DNA from: Ruegeria sp. Alg231-54
GTDB lineage: Bacteria > Pseudomonadota > Alphaproteobacteria > Rhodobacterales > Rhodobacteraceae
Assembly: GCF_900143525.1 (NCBI RefSeq)
Contig: NZ_FREZ01000001.1
Span: forward strand, 692,445-756,444
Direction: 5' to 3'
DNA length: 64,000 nucleotides
The notes beneath the pieces were generated by a model that searched no databases, had not been told where the DNA came from, and saw nothing but the letters and a program-made list of their open reading frames with translations. Below, piece after piece: positions 62,574-64,000 of this stretch. Position 1 is the stretch's first letter; every line of letters begins with the position of its first letter. Both the position numbers and the translations under genes were made by a program.

Positions 62574-64000
62574 TCAACCCCCAAGTCTGGACGAAATCGC
62601 CAGTTGAGCGGCAGCCAGCCGAGCGACAGGTACTCGGAAGGGTGAACAGGACACGTAGTCAAAGCCCAATTCTCGGCAAATGGCGATTGATTCGGGGTTA
62701 CCGCCATGTTCGCCGCAAACCGACAACGTCACTTCCGGTTGTGCTTGCCTGCCGCGTTCAGCCCCCAGTTTAAGCAATTCGCCAACTCCGTCCGCGTCCA
62801 ACACATGAAACGGGTCTTCGACAAAGACACCCTGCCGGACATAAGCCGACATGAACCGGCCTGCGTCATCGCGGGACAAGCCATAGGTCATCTGCGTCAG
62901 ATCGTTCGTTCCGAAACTTAAAAACGCGGTTTGCGGCGCGATTTCGGCCGCCCGCAAACAGGCCCGAGGGGTTTCGACCATCACGCCTAGCCGATACTCA
63001 AATTCCTGCCCGCGTTCACCGGCGACGGCTGCTGCCACAGAATCGATGCGCGCCTTGACCAGTTCGACCTCGCGCTTGGCGGATACCAGCGGGATCATCA
63101 CCTCGGGCACCACCGGTGCGCCGTCTTTGCTGGCTTCAAGCGTCGCCTCGAAAATCGCACGCGCCTGCATGTCGTAGATTTCGGGAACCGTCACACCCAG
63201 ACGTACGCCGCGCAGGCCCAGCATCGGGTTATATTCGGTCATGGCGTCGACCCTGCGTTCGACATCTGAGACCGGCAGGTCTAGCGCTTCGGCAAGTTCG
63301 CGTTGGCCGGTGCGCGTGGTTGGAAGAAACTCGTGCAACGGTGGATCGAACAGACGGATACAGACAGGCTGTCCCTCCATGATCCGGAAAAGCTGCGCGA
63401 AGTCATCGCGCTGCATCGGCAACAAGCGTTCCAACACCGCTTCGCGACCGGATGAGGTCTGCGCAAAGATCATTTCGCGCATTACGATCAGACGACCGGG
63501 GTCAAAGAACATGTGCTCGGTCCGACACAACCCGATCCCTTGCGCCATGAAGTTCCGCGCTGTTTGTGCGTCTGCGGGTGTGTCCGCGTTGGCGCGAATT
63601 GCAATGTCCCGTTCTGCGTCCGCCCACCCCATCAGGGTCTGAAAACAATCATCCAGCGCGGCCTCGAGCATCGTCGGCCTCCCCGCCAACACCTGACCCG
63701 AGCTGCCGTCGATGGTCAATGTGTCGCCTGTTTTGAAAACCCGCCCGTCGGGAGCCATCAGCTGTTTTTTCTTTGTCTGAAACCGCATCTCGGACGCGCC
63801 GACGATGCACGGCAGGCCCAAACCCCGGCCAATCACGGCCGCGTGGCTGGTCATGCCGCCCTTTTCCGTCAGGACCGCCACGGCGGCATGCATACCGCGC
63901 ACATCTTCCGGGGAGGTTTCACGGCGCACCAAAATGCACGGCTCTCCCCGCGCGGCGCTTGCCTGAGCCTCGGCCGAGGTGAAAACGATTTTGCCGGTCG
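62574..64000 (-). CDS. ppdK: Pyruvate, phosphate dikinase, C-terminal part (5' end beyond the window)
   Basis: 474 residues visible; the frame continues to the right edge, so the ATP-binding domain is outside. The phosphohistidine domain has GGMTSHAAVIGRGLGLPC with the swivelling histidine. The PEP/pyruvate barrel follows: FRIMEGQPVCIRLFDPPLHE, MLGLRGVRLG, SFGTNDLTQMTYGLSRDD and CGEHGGNP with the catalytic cysteine. It interconverts pyruvate, ATP and Pi with PEP, AMP and PPi. Confidence 0.95.
   Translation of the reverse strand, partial: TGKIVFTSAEAQASAARGEPCILVRRETSPEDVRGMHAAVAVLTEKGGMTSHAAVIGRGLGLPCIVGASEMRFQTKKKQLMAPDGRVFKTGDTLTIDGSSGQVLAGRPTMLEAALDDCFQTLMGWADAERDIAIRANADTPADAQTARNFMAQGIGLCRTEHMFFDPGRLIVMREMIFAQTSSGREAVLERLLPMQRDDFAQLFRIMEGQPVCIRLFDPPLHEFLPTTRTGQRELAEALDLPVSDVERRVDAMTEYNPMLGLRGVRLGVTVPEIYDMQARAIFEATLEASKDGAPVVPEVMIPLVSAKREVELVKARIDSVAAAVAGERGQEFEYRLGVMVETPRACLRAAEIAPQTAFLSFGTNDLTQMTYGLSRDDAGRFMSAYVRQGVFVEDPFHVLDADGVGELLKLGAERGRQAQPEVTLSVCGEHGGNPESIAICRELGFDYVSCSPFRVPVARLAAAQLAISSRLGG

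Overview
This 64 kb window is chromosomal DNA of an alphaproteobacterium, almost certainly a Rhodobacterales (Roseobacter-clade) species of the Ruegeria/Phaeobacter type. The assignment rests on gene content and style: CarD next to a 7Fe ferredoxin and a SUV3-like helicase, cobT/cobS back to back, a DUF6476-type protein divergent from an RluD-like gene, DUF2244 near ctaD, folB-folP-glmM, a CtrA-type box and an FnrL-type box, and many Roseobacter-like EamA, sulfotransferase and glycosyltransferase genes. The assignment is made by eye.

Layout. 1-20 kb is mostly core metabolism: tyrosine catabolism (hpd with a divergent Lrp-type regulator), a Kef-type antiporter, cobalamin lower-ligand assembly (cobT, cobS), a K+ channel, carD, fdxA, an S4 RNA-binding protein plus a Suv3-like helicase, an SCP2 protein and a lipase-like hydrolase, the M3 peptidase pepF, a secreted fasciclin-RTX protein and rpoH. 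20-27.6 kb holds an RluD-type pseudouridine synthase and a leftward surface-glycan cluster: two related GT2 glycosyltransferases, an esterase-fold protein, a glycosyltransferase-like/TPR fusion and a sulfotransferase.

27.7-36.8 kb is an AT-richer accessory block. It is bounded on the right by the 3' end of a tRNA-Leu(GAG) gene and on the left by an exact 16-bp copy of that 3' end, the classic footprint of tRNA-site integration. It carries a LuxI-type acyl-homoserine-lactone synthase with every canonical catalytic residue but no LuxR, two paralogous response regulators with a degenerate GGDEF-like output domain, a cytochrome P450, a membrane histidine kinase, and several small ORFs. No integrase is visible. 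I infer a transferred signalling module (signal synthesis, possible oxidative tailoring, two-component sensing). This is the best candidate in the window for an undescribed system.

36.9-64 kb returns to core genes: a DsbA-family protein, lipB, a zinc/cobalt-type CDF exporter with a divergent MerR regulator and a textbook 19-bp-spacer promoter, HIT protein, ctaD behind an FnrL box, bestrophin, an HCCA-isomerase-like protein, DUF2244, YqeY, carA, a GT2 synthase with an N-terminal MshEN-like (candidate c-di-GMP-binding) domain behind a perfect CtrA box, a GntR/FCD regulator, a HAD nucleotidase, a UbiH-family hydroxylase, a class V aminotransferase with a HutC-type regulator, two overlapping Lrp genes divergent from ilvC, an EamA transporter, glmM, folP, a folB fusion, a multicopper oxidase, a SleB cell-wall hydrolase, and the C-terminal part of ppdK running off the right edge.
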